DNA from: Artemia franciscana
Lineage: Eukaryota > Arthropoda > Branchiopoda > Anostraca > Artemiidae
Direction of reading: 5' to 3'
NCBI RefSeq assembly: GCF_032884065.1
Contig: NC_088867.1
Span: forward strand, 48,102,317 to 48,166,316
Length of the DNA stretch: 64,000 nt
Both the position numbers and the translations under genes were made by a program. How positions within the stretch are numbered: position 1 is the stretch's first letter; every line of letters begins with the position of its first letter. Positions 23,376 through 34,348 of this stretch are shown piece by piece. Under the pieces are notes generated by a model. It was not told the origin of the DNA. It saw only the letters and a program-made list of their open reading frames with translations, and made no database searches.

Positions 23376-23760
23376 GCTACTCTTTCCTTCTGAAAAGCGG
23401 ACTCCGCAGTGAATAATACATACAACCCTGAACAGTCCAAATGACTTTTGATCAATATATGCGTAGTTTACTGCATCTTTATAGTTTTGTATTGGGCTTT
23501 GCACCAGAGATTGTTGATGTTGAATATTGCGTTGGCATTGTTCTTCTAAAGTAATATTTCTTTCTACTTCCCTTTCATTTTTAATCCATTCTTATTCTCG
23601 AAGTCGCTGGTCTCCTAGAAGTATAATTTTTTGTTCTCCTCTTTCAGTTTTCAGGCTTCTTCATACTCGCTTTTGTGTGTCTTCTAACCCCACAATTCTT
23701 TTTTCTTCTTTTTCCTTTTTGACAAGTTCAAATCTTCACTGTCACTTATAATTTTCACTG
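23376..23760 (-). pseudogene. Possible Helitron RepHel N-terminal relic
   Basis: Minus-strand frames give charged segments of the kind found before the Rep domain of Helitron proteins: EEKRIVGLEDTQKRV, then a frameshift, then NEREVERNITLEEQCQRNIQ, then YKDAVNYAYIDQKSFGLFR and VVCIIHCGVRFSEGK. The last resembles the VCxxCGAxxFxxE motif of Helitron N-termini, with one extra residue. Stops and frame changes make it non-functional. The assignment is by pattern memory only and is tentative. Confidence 0.38.
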
Positions 23761-25015
23761 CCATTTATCTTCTTACGGAAGGTTTCTTTGTCTTTACTGT
23801 AATATACATTAAAAAACACCCTATATGACAGGTGTGCGAAAAGTTCCAAAACTACCAGTAGCAGAACTAAACAAAATTCCAAAAGCTGTCAACACTTTAG
23901 CAGGACAAACTGTGTTTTGTCCTGTGTTTTGTACAAGTATTTTTTCAAGTGAAACATTAAAATCAGTAGCAAATCTAACTTAGTGTAACTTGCTGTAAGA
24001 TATATCAATAGATTTCTGAGTTACCGTTAGGATTGTAAACTAACTCATTGGCAAGTCAAATACTAGCCAGAAATATCATACTCCAAAATTTTTTATGCAT
24101 TGTTCAATCAAAAGCACTACAATGTGTTTACTCTAGTACTGCTAGTGGAGTATAGTATTCATGTTCTTAAATACTTTAGATGCTTTAATACTTAATCTTA
24201 AATGCTCTTAAATACATATTCTTAAGTTCTTAAGTATAGGTTTCTTCCATCACTTTATGAATAGAGGGGCACATAAATGTTATAAGTAGTATAGGAATAT
24301 TGCATACCCAACTGCCTGCTTGACACTCATTGATAACTATAACTGGAAAAAGCACAACCTGATGTTCTGGGTGAACAACCTTGATTGACAGCCTGGCAGT
24401 CACTTGTATTCTAAAGCTTTGTTTTCCCCTGATCTAATCCCCAAAGGAAACAGAACTGCTGCTACATTGTAGTACGGTGGTTTTAGGTTACTAATCTTCA
24501 CTCTTCAGTAATCTAAATGACGAATTAACAATTCTCGGAGAATTTGGGTATTTGTCTGAGACTTGGAAAAATATTCAGTTGCAGTTGAAGGGAAGTCAAG
24601 AAAGTAAAAACCTATCAATAATGACGGCTTAGAAGAAAATTTCCTCCTTGGTGAAATTGAGATACAATGAGATTTTAGTTTGAAAAATTTCTATTAAGCA
24701 GCAACATGAAAGCTTCTGCTCTATATTTGAAGTTTTCAAACCCTACTGCCGCCAAAAATTTCACTTAATAATTATCAAAACATTACAATTTGTGGAGACA
24801 GACCTAGTAATTTGAACAAATTTCCAATGTCCTAATTTGAGAAAAATACCATTTCCGTGGAATTTCATTCATCTACTTAAACACTTTCTTAGATCATAGA
24901 AGATCCTAGACTGCAGCTGATCAGCTCAACTAAGCATGGACACCCATCGAAAATATTACATGAGGGAGGCACCAAAATAGCATCGGAGAGGGGAGAAGGA
25001 GAATACTTTTGAAAA
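23761..25015. other. Non-coding stretch, no gene seen
   Basis: AT-rich DNA with no shared repeat and no supported exon. A short cluster of CTTAAAT/CTTAAGT words lies near 24160-24240. Confidence 0.4.
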
Positions 25016-25018
25016 AAA

Positions 25019-25092
<74 letters not shown>

Positions 25093-25099
25093 GTATATA
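25019..25099. repeat. (TA)n microsatellite
   Basis: About 33 uninterrupted AT dinucleotides, then interrupted TATGTATATG. Confidence 0.98.
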
Positions 25100-25487
25100 G
25101 CACTTGGATTCCCTATAATGCAAAAAAAAAAACATTTATTTATAAAAGATTAGTCCAACTGGGACAAGCTGTAATGCAGAAAGCACTACTTTTCGGAATA
25201 TTCTCGTTTTAAGGACCTTCGTTCGTCATCATAAATGCTCCAAACTGGGCTGAAAACTCTTTCGCTTGGGACAGAAGAGGGCGAAAAGCAGATACACTTC
25301 CGACTACGTTGTGCTGGACCCTTGAAGCGAATGCTGTTATTTTTCCATCACTCGAGTGGACAGCTTTTTTATCCTGTCAATGACAACCTTACTCATGTAC
25401 CTTTTCAGTTCTTAGTCAATATTATCTGCTGTCTCTTCTTCCTAACTTGTTGAACTTGCAAGCAGGTTATCAAACAAGCAGTAAATC

Positions 25488-25680
25488 AAACTGTGATCAA
25501 GCTGTGTTTGTGAACACAATGTTCATTGTGTTTGTGAACACAATGTTCATTGTGTTTGTGTCAAGCTGTGCTGTGTGTGTGTTTGTGATCAAGCTGTGTT
25601 GTGTGTGTTTGTGATCAAGCTGCAATGTGTTTGTCAACTGTGATCAAACTGTGATGAAGTGTGATTATCAAGCTGTGACA
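25488..25680. repeat. TGTGATCAAGCTGTG low-complexity minisatellite
   Basis: Irregular repeats of GTGATCAAGCTGTGTTTGTG and of GTGAACACAATGTTCATTGT (the latter itself palindromic, twice in tandem). The preceding 25100-25480 has no recognised feature. Confidence 0.8.
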
Positions 25681-25899
25681 ACTCTCCTTCGTGTTGAGTT
25701 AACCACCTTCTCTATTGTACTGGCTATTTTGTTTCTTCCGATGTCTTGCTCTGTGTTTCCTGTATCCATTTTTTAGTGTTACTGAGTGCCTCTTGATTTA
25801 GGGGGTCAAAACTTGTATTCGAGATCCAGGAGACATGCAAGAAAAACTTCTCTAGCTGTAGGTTCTTGAACTCACCATAAATTTGAAACATTGCTGTAC

Positions 25900-27110
25900 C
25901 ACGTTTGTATGGACTCGCATTGACAACAAATATATTCTGACTTGATCTATATATAGTGACAAGGACCACACCGTCTTTCCATCATAAACATCAACAACAA
26001 CAATAGAGAAATATTTTCGCAAGACAGTGGAATTCTATGTTTGAACCAATATTTCGACCCTATTTCCAAGGGCCATCCAAAGCAAAACAAAATATACAAA
26101 AGAAAAGAGACTTACAACAAAATACCACAATTGAAACTAAAATAAAGTTTTAAAAATAGACTCCGCATCCTTACTTCAGCAAAGTTCCACCAGGAGTGGC
26201 AAATAAGCGAGGTGAAATAAGGCAATTCATTAAAGTAAAATAAAACTAATTAAAACATGCTTTAAGTGTTAATATTGAAATATTACTGTTTATTTTGGGT
26301 ATTAACTTGTTTCGTGAACAACTTGTTTTATGCCTAGATCATTTCTATTAAGGGCCGGATTCTTCATTAAGTATACTGTGGCTGGGTTATCAAAAACATG
26401 GCTGCTTAAAGCAAAATCAAAAGAAATATTAGCACTATTAGAATTTAAAGCTTTAATGATATCATCTGTTTGCTGTTGTAGACATTTTTTCTAAATTTTG
26501 ATGGGTTCTACCTATATAGTATTTGCCACAGTCACGAGGTATTTGACATACACTTTTTGGTGATTAACTGGGGTTTCATCTTCACCAGAGTTTAGGAAAT
26601 TCCTGAATTTGAAATTACTACAAAATACTACATACAGATTATTTTGTGTGCAAACGTTTTTTTAGATTTGTAGAGGTTTTTGGGAATGTGGAAGATGGAT
26701 TATATTTTAGGGCTTATTCGGAGTGTAACAAGGTAAAATATTCATATTAAGCGAGTGTCTTTTAGTCTACGGCTTATTGTATCACTACTAAGTAAAATGG
26801 GATACCTGTTTCGAAAAATTTTCCCCTGATAAAGTTCATTTCTACCGTGATGTGAGAATTGGGCAAATATTTAGGGCACAATCGACGAGAGAGGTTACAA
26901 CAGCTCTTATAAATTGTGCGTGGTGATTTGATTTAAAATGATAATAGCTATTGTTTTGCGTTGGTTTTCTGTGAATAGCAAAATCGAGTTTATCAATGCT
27001 ACAAATATCTACGAATAGTACAGATCTACGAATGGTATTTTATTGGCAATTTCTAAGGTAAACTATAAATTTCTATCATACGTATTAACATGATATAGAA
27101 AAACCAAGTT
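25900..27110 (-). mobile_element. Penelope-like element fragment A (RT tail, GIY-YIG, 3' end)
   Basis: On the minus strand, broken frames give the end of a Penelope-like reverse transcriptase (INKLDFAIHRKPTQN, then YYHFKSNHHAQFIRAVV). A degraded GIY-YIG endonuclease-like region follows (VTVANTI, VEPIKILKTCLQQQTDDII, KALNSNSANISFDFAL, SSHVFDNPATYT). The 3' part contains a GGCCCTTGGAAATAGGG stem-loop followed by TCGAAATATT. Penelope-like elements pair an RT with a GIY-YIG endonuclease. Stops and frameshifts make it inactive. The same sequence recurs at 34349-35552 (about 97% similar by eye) and in part at 28154-28362; shared boundaries place the 3' end at about 25900. Confidence 0.7.
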
Positions 27111-27429
27111 GATCCCCTAACTGTTGATCGCCTACCAGGAGGACTCTGGGCTAAAAATTAACTGTGGTTTAAAACCTACCTCTCACTGCTAGCCTCTTTA
27201 TCTAGAAAGATCGACTTTATTTTGCCTTTTTTCCCTTGCTAGGGCCTTCAGAGTCCACAGATTTGCTCGGGCCTTTAGCTTAAGCAATTGCTTGGGCAAA
27301 AAAAAAATTATAAATGAATGTGCATTTTCAGTTTAATACAGATATACGGATATTTATCTTAAATTGTAAATAATGTTTTATTTATCAAAGTTATAAAAGT
27401 GAAAACATTTAAAATTAATTTTTTTCAGT

Positions 27430-27790
27430 AAAGTGCAAAGTATGTACTGGGCTTAGGAAGGTATAGGGGTTTTGAGCCCTACTTATGTTAATTTCTGCTC
27501 ATTTTGAGTTTGACTCGGTTAATTCTGTTCGTTTTGTGTTTCATTTATTTATTGATGCTGATATGTGGTAGTTTTACGTTTGGTAGATTATTTTATTTTA
27601 TTTTTGCTCATTTTTGGTTCAATCGAGTTCTTTACTTTTCTTTGAAAAACTTATTTTGTGGAATTTTTTTTTAAAATTAATTTATGTTTGTTTTATATTG
27701 ACATAGTCTTTTCACGGGAAAAGAACATAGTAGTTTAAATCTTTTTGATTTTTTTTTAAGAATTTATAATTTGGCTTGCTATTTGTATAC
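27430..27790. repeat. Unclassified repeat shared with 58960-59330
   Basis: Landmarks TTTTTGCTCATTTTTGGTTC, GAGTTCTTTACTTTTCTTTG and ATTGACATAGTCTTTTCACGG recur in the same order and orientation at 59.0-59.3 kb. No ORF. The flanking sequence 27111-27430 and 27790-28150 shows nothing recognisable. Confidence 0.65.
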
Positions 27791-28153
27791 TGGAGAAAAT
27801 TATTCAACACTTTTTAACAACATACACCCTTTCAAAAATCTTGACACAAATAGCAGTGCTTAATTTATTTTTATACTTCCTCTAGTTCACCTGAAAAACA
27901 AAACTAGATACCATTCGCGAAAAAATCTATCTATGCTCTTTGACAGCTTGGATACACTTGGACTCTTTTGATTTAGTTAAATTTTAAGAGCAGAAGTGGT
28001 AATAGAAGTAGCCCCAAAAGTTGGAACGTAATACCCTCAGTCGTTCTTGGGATAATGCTGAGGTGCCTTATTGGCAATCAGCATACACACTATGCTGATA
28101 GGTTACATACTAGAGAGGACACAACAACTCTAGAGAGGATATATATACTAGAC

Positions 28154-28362
28154 AGGTTACAACAGCTCTTATAAATTGTGCGTGGTGATTTGATTTAAAA
28201 TGATAATAGCTATTGTTTTGTGTTGGTTTTCTGTGAATAGCAAAATCGAGTTTATCAATGCTATGAATATCTACGAATGGTACAGATCTACGAATGGTAT
28301 TTTATTTGCAATTTCTATGGTAAACTATAAATTTCTATCATATGTATTAAGAAGATCTAGAA
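28154..28362 (-). mobile_element. Penelope-like element fragment B
   Basis: A short copy of the RT-tail part of fragments A and C (AGGTTACAACAGCTCTTATA to TTAAGAAGATCTAG). It abuts a piece of the Helitron-linked AGAGCTAAGAGTTCATATGG module at 28365-28450. Confidence 0.7.
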
Positions 28363-28451
28363 CAAGAGCTAAGAGTTCATATGGCACTTGTGACGAGGCG
28401 AGAAGAGCTAAGAGCCAAGAGATCATATGGTATGAGCTCTAAAAAAATTCT

Positions 28452-28612
28452 AGATGGGGGAAAAAGCGGTTGAAAAAAAGGCAGATAGCTAAAAAACCAG
28501 TTTTTTAGAAGTAGATGGTAGAAAAAGGGGTTGATAAAAGGCAGATAGGTAAAACAGCAGTTGTTTAAAAGTAGATGGTAGAAAAAGCGGTTGAAAAAAG
28601 GCATAAAGGTAA
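28452..28612. repeat. Three-unit minisatellite of about 58 bp
   Basis: TAGATGG..GAAAAAG.GGTTGA plus AAAGGCAGATAG.TAAAAC is repeated three times, at about 28452, 28512 and 28573. The last unit runs into AAAGGTAAG. Confidence 0.8.
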
Positions 28613-28752
28613 GCCCCTGATGGCTTGTGAGTGAACAAAAATCAGAATAGACCTAGTGTTGCTCACAGATAGTGCAGCAATAATCATAAGTTTAATGTGC
28701 TCCTACAACACATTACTTGGTAAATTTTTCAGAGTTCAAATAATTGACTTAC

Positions 28753-28779
28753 CAATAAAGTGAATATACCACTTGATGC
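28753..28779 (-). CDS. Candidate 27-nt micro-exon
   Basis: On the minus strand, TTTTCCTAATAG is followed by 27 open bases (ASSGIFTLL) and a consensus donor GTAAGT. It starts and ends in phase 0, which is what exon 2 of the gene at 30.3-32.2 kb requires. Stops immediately outside limit it to this size. Splice motifs this good can occur by chance in AT-rich DNA, so this is only a candidate. Confidence 0.25.
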
Positions 28780-28869
28780 CTATTAGGAAAATTAAGCCAG
28801 TTTTAGCAATTTAAACTAAAGGGGTTTAATGCACTTATTCCTGAAGACTTGAGTATGATATTCGATAAG

Positions 28870-28971
28870 AAAGAATTAGAACTTTTGCATTAAAATGCGA
28901 TTCTTTTGATGTAGCTATTGGTATCAAAACTCCATTTTGTTGAGTATTGGTTACTATTGAGCCGGGTCGCT

Positions 28972-28977
<6 letters not shown>
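28870..28977 (-). mobile_element. Helitron-linked fragment ending in a (TA)n tract
   Basis: The reverse complement of the TAAGGAGCGACCCGGCTCAA module of 16.0-16.1 kb. It stops at its outer end CTCCTTA, from which the microsatellite begins. Confidence 0.75.
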
Positions 28978-29023
<46 letters not shown>

Positions 29024-29113
29024 GCTTTTTCAATATATGTGGCTTTGAGGTTTATGTCGTCTATTGGAACAGTCCCTGCATAATCTCTTAACGGTCAGAT
29101 AAGAAGTAATATG

Positions 29114-29178
<65 letters not shown>
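28976..29178. repeat. Two (TA)n microsatellites
   Basis: (TA)n at about 28976-29023 and about 29117-29178, separated by unique sequence. The first grows directly from the end of the repeat module at 28977. Confidence 0.97.
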
Positions 29179-29179
<1 letters not shown>

Positions 29180-29230
29180 TAGCTGTTAGGGTGGTAATGT
29201 TCAATAATTTTTTTTTACATTTCTAAGGTT

Positions 29231-29333
29231 TTAAAAGTGTTGTGCAAGTTAGGCTGCAAAACTGTCACAGACCCATCGGAAATCGCCGAAGTATGGCCCT
29301 TGCATTTCGAAAAGGTTCTGAACAGAGTAAATA
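29231..29333 (+). pseudogene. LINE fragment (pre-RT segment)
   Basis: An open frame ends KTVTDPSEIAEVWPLHFEKV then LNRVNK. The pattern D..EIA..W..HFE..LN is typical of the segment just before the RT domain in RTE-like LINE proteins; compare RIERWRAQFQELLHPP in the LINE at 39.6-42.1 kb. It is only about 34 residues and is a relic. Confidence 0.45.
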
Positions 29334-30260
29334 AATAATTTAATTATTTATTTATTTATTATTAATTAAATTAAATATAAAATCTTGAACATAGTAGGCT
29401 GCCGAAAATCTGCCGAAAAACAAACATAGTTTTTCATATATTTTAATTGAAATGTCAAAACAAAGAGTTTAAAAAAAAAGCAACTTTGAGCGAAACTCTA
29501 AATACAGAGAAGGTAGAAAACTACCGGTATTGACCCGAAAAAATGCGGCTAGGTAAAGCGGCCATACTGAAGAATTATGAATCTTTAAATGCATTACGAT
29601 ACCTTTTATCATCACTGGAAAAAAGTACAGAAAAAAAAGAGCAGCTGATATCCAAATTGGAATAATATTAAATACAAAAAAAAACTAAAAACAAAATACT
29701 AAAAAAACTAAAAAAGCCAAAAAACTAAAAAAACTAAAAAAAAGGTAAAAAACTAATGAATTTTTCAATTTTTTAATTGTAATTTTTCAAAATTTTAATT
29801 TTTGTTCTATCACCTAAACCTCAATGCTAACAAAAATGGATATGTTAAACATTAGAGTACAGTAAGTGGCGTTAGTAAAATGTAGTCTTTGACAAATATT
29901 TTTTTTTTATAAATTAGGAAAAAAGATATCTAAAAATTAAATTAAAGTTAAGTCATTAACAATTTAAAAACAAGTTTTACTTATTTAAAACATAAAATCT
30001 TTTAAAAAAATTAAAAATTTAAATTAGGAAAAAAGATATATAAAATAAAATTAAAGCTAAGTCATTAATAATTTAAAAACAATGTTTATTTAAATAAAAA
30101 TTAAGATCTTTAAAAAAAAAGAAAAAATAACAAAAATATACACATTTAGTCGATTGATAACTTTACAGGAACCGCGTAACTATGCAATCTACTAAATTAA
30201 TACCCCTCCTCTCTCTGTTATTCATTAATAATAAAATGCAGATAGAAAATATATGCTTAC

Positions 30261-30376
30261 TCTTTTAAGATATTTTTCATATCCATATTTTCTTCCAGGA
30301 ACTGGCAACCCTGCTTTTTGAAGTTTTATAAAGTATTTTTGTCCTCGGCTTAGTACTTGTCGGGCTGTTCTATTGC
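30261..30376 (-). CDS. Unrecognised gene, exon 2
   Basis: A 116-nt exon on the minus strand between a strong acceptor (CTCTTACTTTCCCATAG) and a donor GTAAGC (30260-30255). It starts with two bases that complete a TGC Cys codon with exon 1, then reads 38 codons beginning [20 protein letters not shown] and ending [12 protein letters not shown] in phase 0. The segment is strongly basic (Lys, Arg, Tyr), compact and free of low complexity. The frame, both splice sites and the phase fit to exon 1 make this a real exon with good probability. I do not recognise the family. A nuclear or nucleic-acid-binding role would be only a guess from charge. The next exon lies to the left; 28753-28779 is one candidate. 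Confidence 0.7.
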
Positions 30377-30539
30377 CTATGGGAAAGTAAGAGACAAATT
30401 AATACTCATCTGTATTTCTAAAATATAAATTTTAATAAAAATTACATCAAGTTACAGAAAAAAAAACCTCGCTGCGTATAGAAATTTTTGTAAGACTTGG
30501 TAGGGGATTATGAATATGATTTTTGAAAAAAGGGAAGTA

Positions 30540-30808
30540 CCTAACGATTTTAGGAAAACCTTAATGGTACTGACGAGGGCGTGAACCCCCTCATATAATA
30601 AAAACATGAGAATACAAAATTTCGTTACGTAAGCTAATTTGTAAGTTTTGTGTGTGTTATTCGCTGAAGAACGACTATTTCTAATTTAATATGGTCTGGT
30701 CCCTAATAAGCCTGCTAAATTTCATCGCCCTAGATTATCTTGAAGTGCCTAAACTAGCAAAACCGGGACCGACAGACTGACAGAACTTGCGATCACTATA
30801 TGTCACTT
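30540..30808 (+). mobile_element. Helitron-linked fragment with terminal block
   Basis: Contains GGTACTGACGAGGG..GTGAACCCCCTCATATAATAAAAACATGAG, then the terminal block with GGGACCGACAGACTGACAG and TTGCGATCACTATATGTCAC. It ends at CACTTGG, where the (TA)n tract starts in place of the hairpin loop seen at 6395-6414. Confidence 0.7.
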
Positions 30809-30895
<87 letters not shown>

Positions 30896-31011
30896 CATAA
30901 CTTCTATTTATTATGTTTATTGCGACAAGCTTGAAAGCTTACCGTATTTATTATTAATAAATAAATAAATATATATATATATATAGTTATATTTATATAT
31001 ATATATATAGA
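30808..31011. repeat. (TA)n microsatellites
   Basis: (TA)n at about 30808-30894 and an interrupted (TA)n at about 30970-31009. The latter is followed by a run of G at about 31014-31024. Confidence 0.97.
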
Positions 31012-31012
31012 T

Positions 31013-31165
31013 TCGGGGGGGGGGAGCAGTTGAATTTCTCTGATACAAACAAATTATAGGTCTATATTAGGATTCAGGATGAAATTAATTCTAAATGTAG
31101 GTCTATGTCTAGGATATTTCATAGCTGTCCCATTAGTGATTTAACCATAAAATTTTAGCTCAGAA
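31013..31165. repeat. TA-anchored block, copy 1
   Basis: GGGGGGAGCAGTT..CTCTGATACAAACAAAT..GATTCAG.ATGAAATTAATTC, repeated at 31586-31735 at a distance of about 573 bp. Both copies start with a G run immediately after a (TA)n tract. Confidence 0.85.
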
Positions 31166-31167
31166 TT

Positions 31168-31459
31168 CTACTCAAATAACAGGGATTGCATTTTCAGAAC
31201 TAAAGGCAGAGAAAAAGCAACTGGTAACTGAAAATTAAGGTAAAATGTTTTTTTTTGTCAAAATTTCAATAGGTATAGACCTGTCATGTAGGCAAATTTC
31301 AGGGCCCTCTAGAGGGAGAAGGAGTGGAAGTGGGCACTTTAAAATATCTTCCTGGGATATGCTTTAGCCTGTAGACCCATCCCAGAATGTTCCATTTTCC
31401 TAACCTAATCTAACCCCTTTTCAAATAGCAAAAAGTCATCACACAACTAGAATTTTACC
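31168..31459 (+). mobile_element. MITE fragment (one terminus)
   Basis: Matches one half of the MITE at 45395-46030 in inverse orientation: CTCAAATAA, the AGGGCCCTCTAGAGGGAGAAG palindrome, CATTTTCCTAACCTAA, and the terminus ACTAGAATTTTACC at 31459. The other terminus is missing. Confidence 0.7.
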
Positions 31460-31470
31460 ACACACACACA

Positions 31471-31735
<265 letters not shown>

Positions 31736-32032
31736 CTATTAGAAAAGCTACTTTTTGTTATCTTAGAGAGAGATTAGGAAAAGTTTATGAGTAGAGGGAA
31801 AAAATAAATCTAAAATTGAGATTGTTTAAATTGAAAATTTAGGGTAAAATAAGAAACAATGGTAATATGAAATGTGCATTCCCAAGCTCTATTCCTAATA
31901 ACACACCTTTCTAACCGATAAAAAACCTTTGTTCTGTGCTTCAGAGCCTAGCCTACTAGCCTTTGAAAGCTAGGCCTAGCTCTCTAGAAAACCTTTATAT
32001 TTTATAAGCACAGACAAGATTATGCTACTTAC

Positions 32033-32216
32033 AAACTCCTAAATCTGAAGTAATCTCCAATATAACTGTTTTAGTATGCTCTCTGCATATAATTTGAAAT
32101 TTCTGAAATTTCTGAACTGAACTTTCAAACTCAATAGACAGTTCAATTGCAAATAGAACTTGAATCCCACCCTCTTCCCAAGGGACTTGATAGGCTTCCT
32201 TAGAAATATTAATCAT
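32033..32216 (-). CDS. Unrecognised gene, first coding exon
   Basis: The ATG at 32216 is the first after an in-frame TAG about 27 bp upstream. It opens 61 codons plus one base, ending at a consensus donor GTAAGT (32032-32027). The peptide begins MINISKEAYQVPWEEGGI, continues VLFAIELSIEFESSVQ, and ends TVILEITSDLGV. The single T left over joins GC of the exon at 30376 to make Cys, keeping the frame. The N-terminus is acidic and the following exon strongly basic. No family is recognised. The region upstream carries two CRE sites, which fits a promoter close to this start. Confidence 0.68.
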
Positions 32217-32470
32217 ATTTACTCCACTATAAACATAGCTTATCTACAAAACCCATCTCAGGGGAGTCACATGCATATGGTCGTCCCATTTTAAAAATAC
32301 ACGAGACTGACGTCACAATCCTCAAATAATCTTTTTATTTGGGGGTTATAAAGTGCCAGCCCACGGACAGGTAATCCTAATCCCACGGACAGGCGTTCGA
32401 GGAGATAATCCGACTACTTTCTGACGTCATATGCATCTCAAAAAACGCTTGGATTAATCAGATTAGTAAT
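32217..32470 (-). promoter_or_regulatory. Probable promoter with two CRE palindromes
   Basis: Perfect TGACGTCA octamers occur at 32308-32315 and 32422-32429, 93 and 207 bp upstream of the ATG at 32216. TGACGTCA is the binding site of CREB/ATF-type bZIP factors. Between them lie two copies of CCCACGGACAGG (about 32353 and 32375) and a TTATAAAG element (about 32347). Both CREs lie near an ATGCATATG or CATATGCAT word. The stretch is less AT-rich than its surroundings. Placement next to the only ATG of the gene suggests a core promoter; the start of transcription is not known. Confidence 0.55.
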
Positions 32471-32494
32471 CGGACAAGTAAACAAACACAGGGA

Positions 32495-33340
32495 TCCTAA
32501 CTGTCTCAGTTTTAATTTCATTTTCTTCTGTGAATGACCAGTGACTTCTCTTGATGCACGACTAGCACGAGGGCTTTCTAGCTCAAATCTCTTACCATTC
32601 AAAAATTTCGAAAAACCTGTATGTTTCTAAGCATTTTATTTCTGTGATGCTATCCCTCCAGAAAGCCGGACCCAAGCAAATCGGAATCACTGATAATAAT
32701 TCTATAAGCCTATATGCTCAGAAAAAGAAGCACCAGACTCAACTTCTACTTTTGAAAATAAGCAAAATAGCCTTACTTGGCACCCGGAATATAAATAGTG
32801 AGTCAGGATGAAGCAATTGATATTTCAAGTTATATTCCAAAGTGTTATATTCCAAGTTAGTTCTAGTAACATTCGCTACTAGTTGCAGTTACAACAGCAA
32901 TAGCAGCCACAAAAGTTTCAAGTAAAACCATAACCCATTTCTAAAATACTGTTGACATGGCATTTTGACAGTTTTTCTCCACATAGTATCTTTTGATTCA
33001 CTTCAATGTTCTCCTAAATACTCTTAAAGTTAACATTTTAGACCCAACAAGAATACAATATTCCCCCTTTCCTATTTTTGAATCTTAAATATAAACAATT
33101 GGCAAATTGAATAATTTAATATTGGTCCCTATTCAAAACTTGCATTCAATGCTAAAATAAACAAAGTTTTTAATTGAATGGTCAAGGATCCCAGTCAACT
33201 TTTCCCCTAAATATTTTCTAAGTTTGCAGCTGTTCCTATTTGAAATCCTTTTTAATTGAATTACATTCTCTTTTACAAATTAATTTTGTATGTAGACATG
33301 CTTGAGGGGCTGTTTTCCACGTATTTTGATTTCAGGGAAG
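32495..33340. repeat. Unclassified dispersed repeat, copy 2
   Basis: Parallel to 2440-3690 and 47620-49240: TTTCATTTTCTTCTGTGAATG, CAAATCTCTT, GAAAGCCGGACCCAAGCAAAT, CACCCGGAATATAAATA and the AGTTGCAGTTACA tail. No coding potential. Confidence 0.65.
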
Positions 33341-33800
33341 ATATTTTCACGGGGGGGGCATTCTAGAGTGAATGATTAGAAGTTTAAGTCCTTCTCAAAT
33401 AAAAGTATGCTAAGGAGAATTTTTCACGCTGAATCGTCCGAAAGAAATTTGAGGGGGGAGGCTTTAAGCAAGGATGGAGCTGTGTGGAGAGAATTTGATA
33501 GAAGTAGGGGTTTTGCGCCTTAGATTAAACGCAATTTCCAAGGAGGAGTTTCCTTTGAAGGGGAAAGATAAATTTCATGAGGGGTGAGCCAGATTTACCA
33601 GCATTATTTGAAGAACGATCAGAAATTAAATAAATGAAAACCGAGTTTTTTTCAACTGAAAGCATGGAGCAACATTAAAACTCAAAGTGGACAGATATTA
33701 TTCCGTATATTAAAGGTTGCTCCCTCTTCAATACCTTGCTCTTTACGGATACAGTTTGATAGTTTGTCCCAAAGTTTGACGGAACGGCCATTAAAACACG
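33340..33800 (+). mobile_element. Helitron-linked fragment
   Basis: Contains TTTTTCACGCTGAATCGTCC, AAGGTATTG-like and AACTGAAAGCATGGAGCAACATTAAAACTC landmarks, the left arm of the CTCTTTACG hairpin, and TTTGACGGAACGGCC. The right hairpin arm is missing. A fuller copy lies at 49240-49900. Confidence 0.6.
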
Positions 33801-34348
33801 GGTTTTTTGTTATCAAAATTACGCAAGCTAACCTCTTGGGGTTGCAATTATTGTATGATAGACAACAAGCTTTATTCCTGGTACTTTTTTTCATTTTATG
33901 ATCGTCCACCTTTGGATCATATAGTAACGGTCAATGTAAGTAATCTTGGACTTTTTTCGAGACGAGGGCAAATATTTTTTTAATTGACAACAGAAAGATT
34001 TGTTCTAGCGATTTGTTATTTCCCTTGCATGGCAGAGTGGAAGTCTTGACAATTCAAATAAAGCGTCGTTTGCATTCATAATGTGCAAATCAAGAGAAAG
34101 AAGAGGCCCTAAAAATCATGACTTCTAGAGAAGCCGCCCGTCAAAGATGGGAACGTTTCAAGTGACTAACCGTACCATGCTAACTAGCATCTATAGCTTT
34201 GAGTAACCAGTAGCTCAAAATATGAATTTTGTTCTTTGTCCAGATGATACTTTTGACCTGAAAGACCTGCCAACTAAACATGAAGAACCATTTTATTCAT
34301 CATAGGTTTCACCCGATGAAAGGTTTAGAAGAACTGCTCGAAGAACTG
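33801..34348. other. Non-coding stretch, no gene seen
   Basis: No exon or shared repeat recognised, apart from short pieces resembling the neighbouring repeat. Confidence 0.35.

Noticed and set aside
23132-23455. 107-codon minus ORF
   Set aside because: No splice sites or recognisable domain. It contains a KCVGSGGRYKLP stretch that resembles a Helitron CCxGGKxxLP motif, but spacing from the upstream relic is wrong, so I did not annotate it.
25724-25969. 81-codon minus ORF, charged and protein-like
   Set aside because: It starts inside Penelope-like 3' sequence and runs into unique sequence; no acceptor was identified and no second copy supports it.
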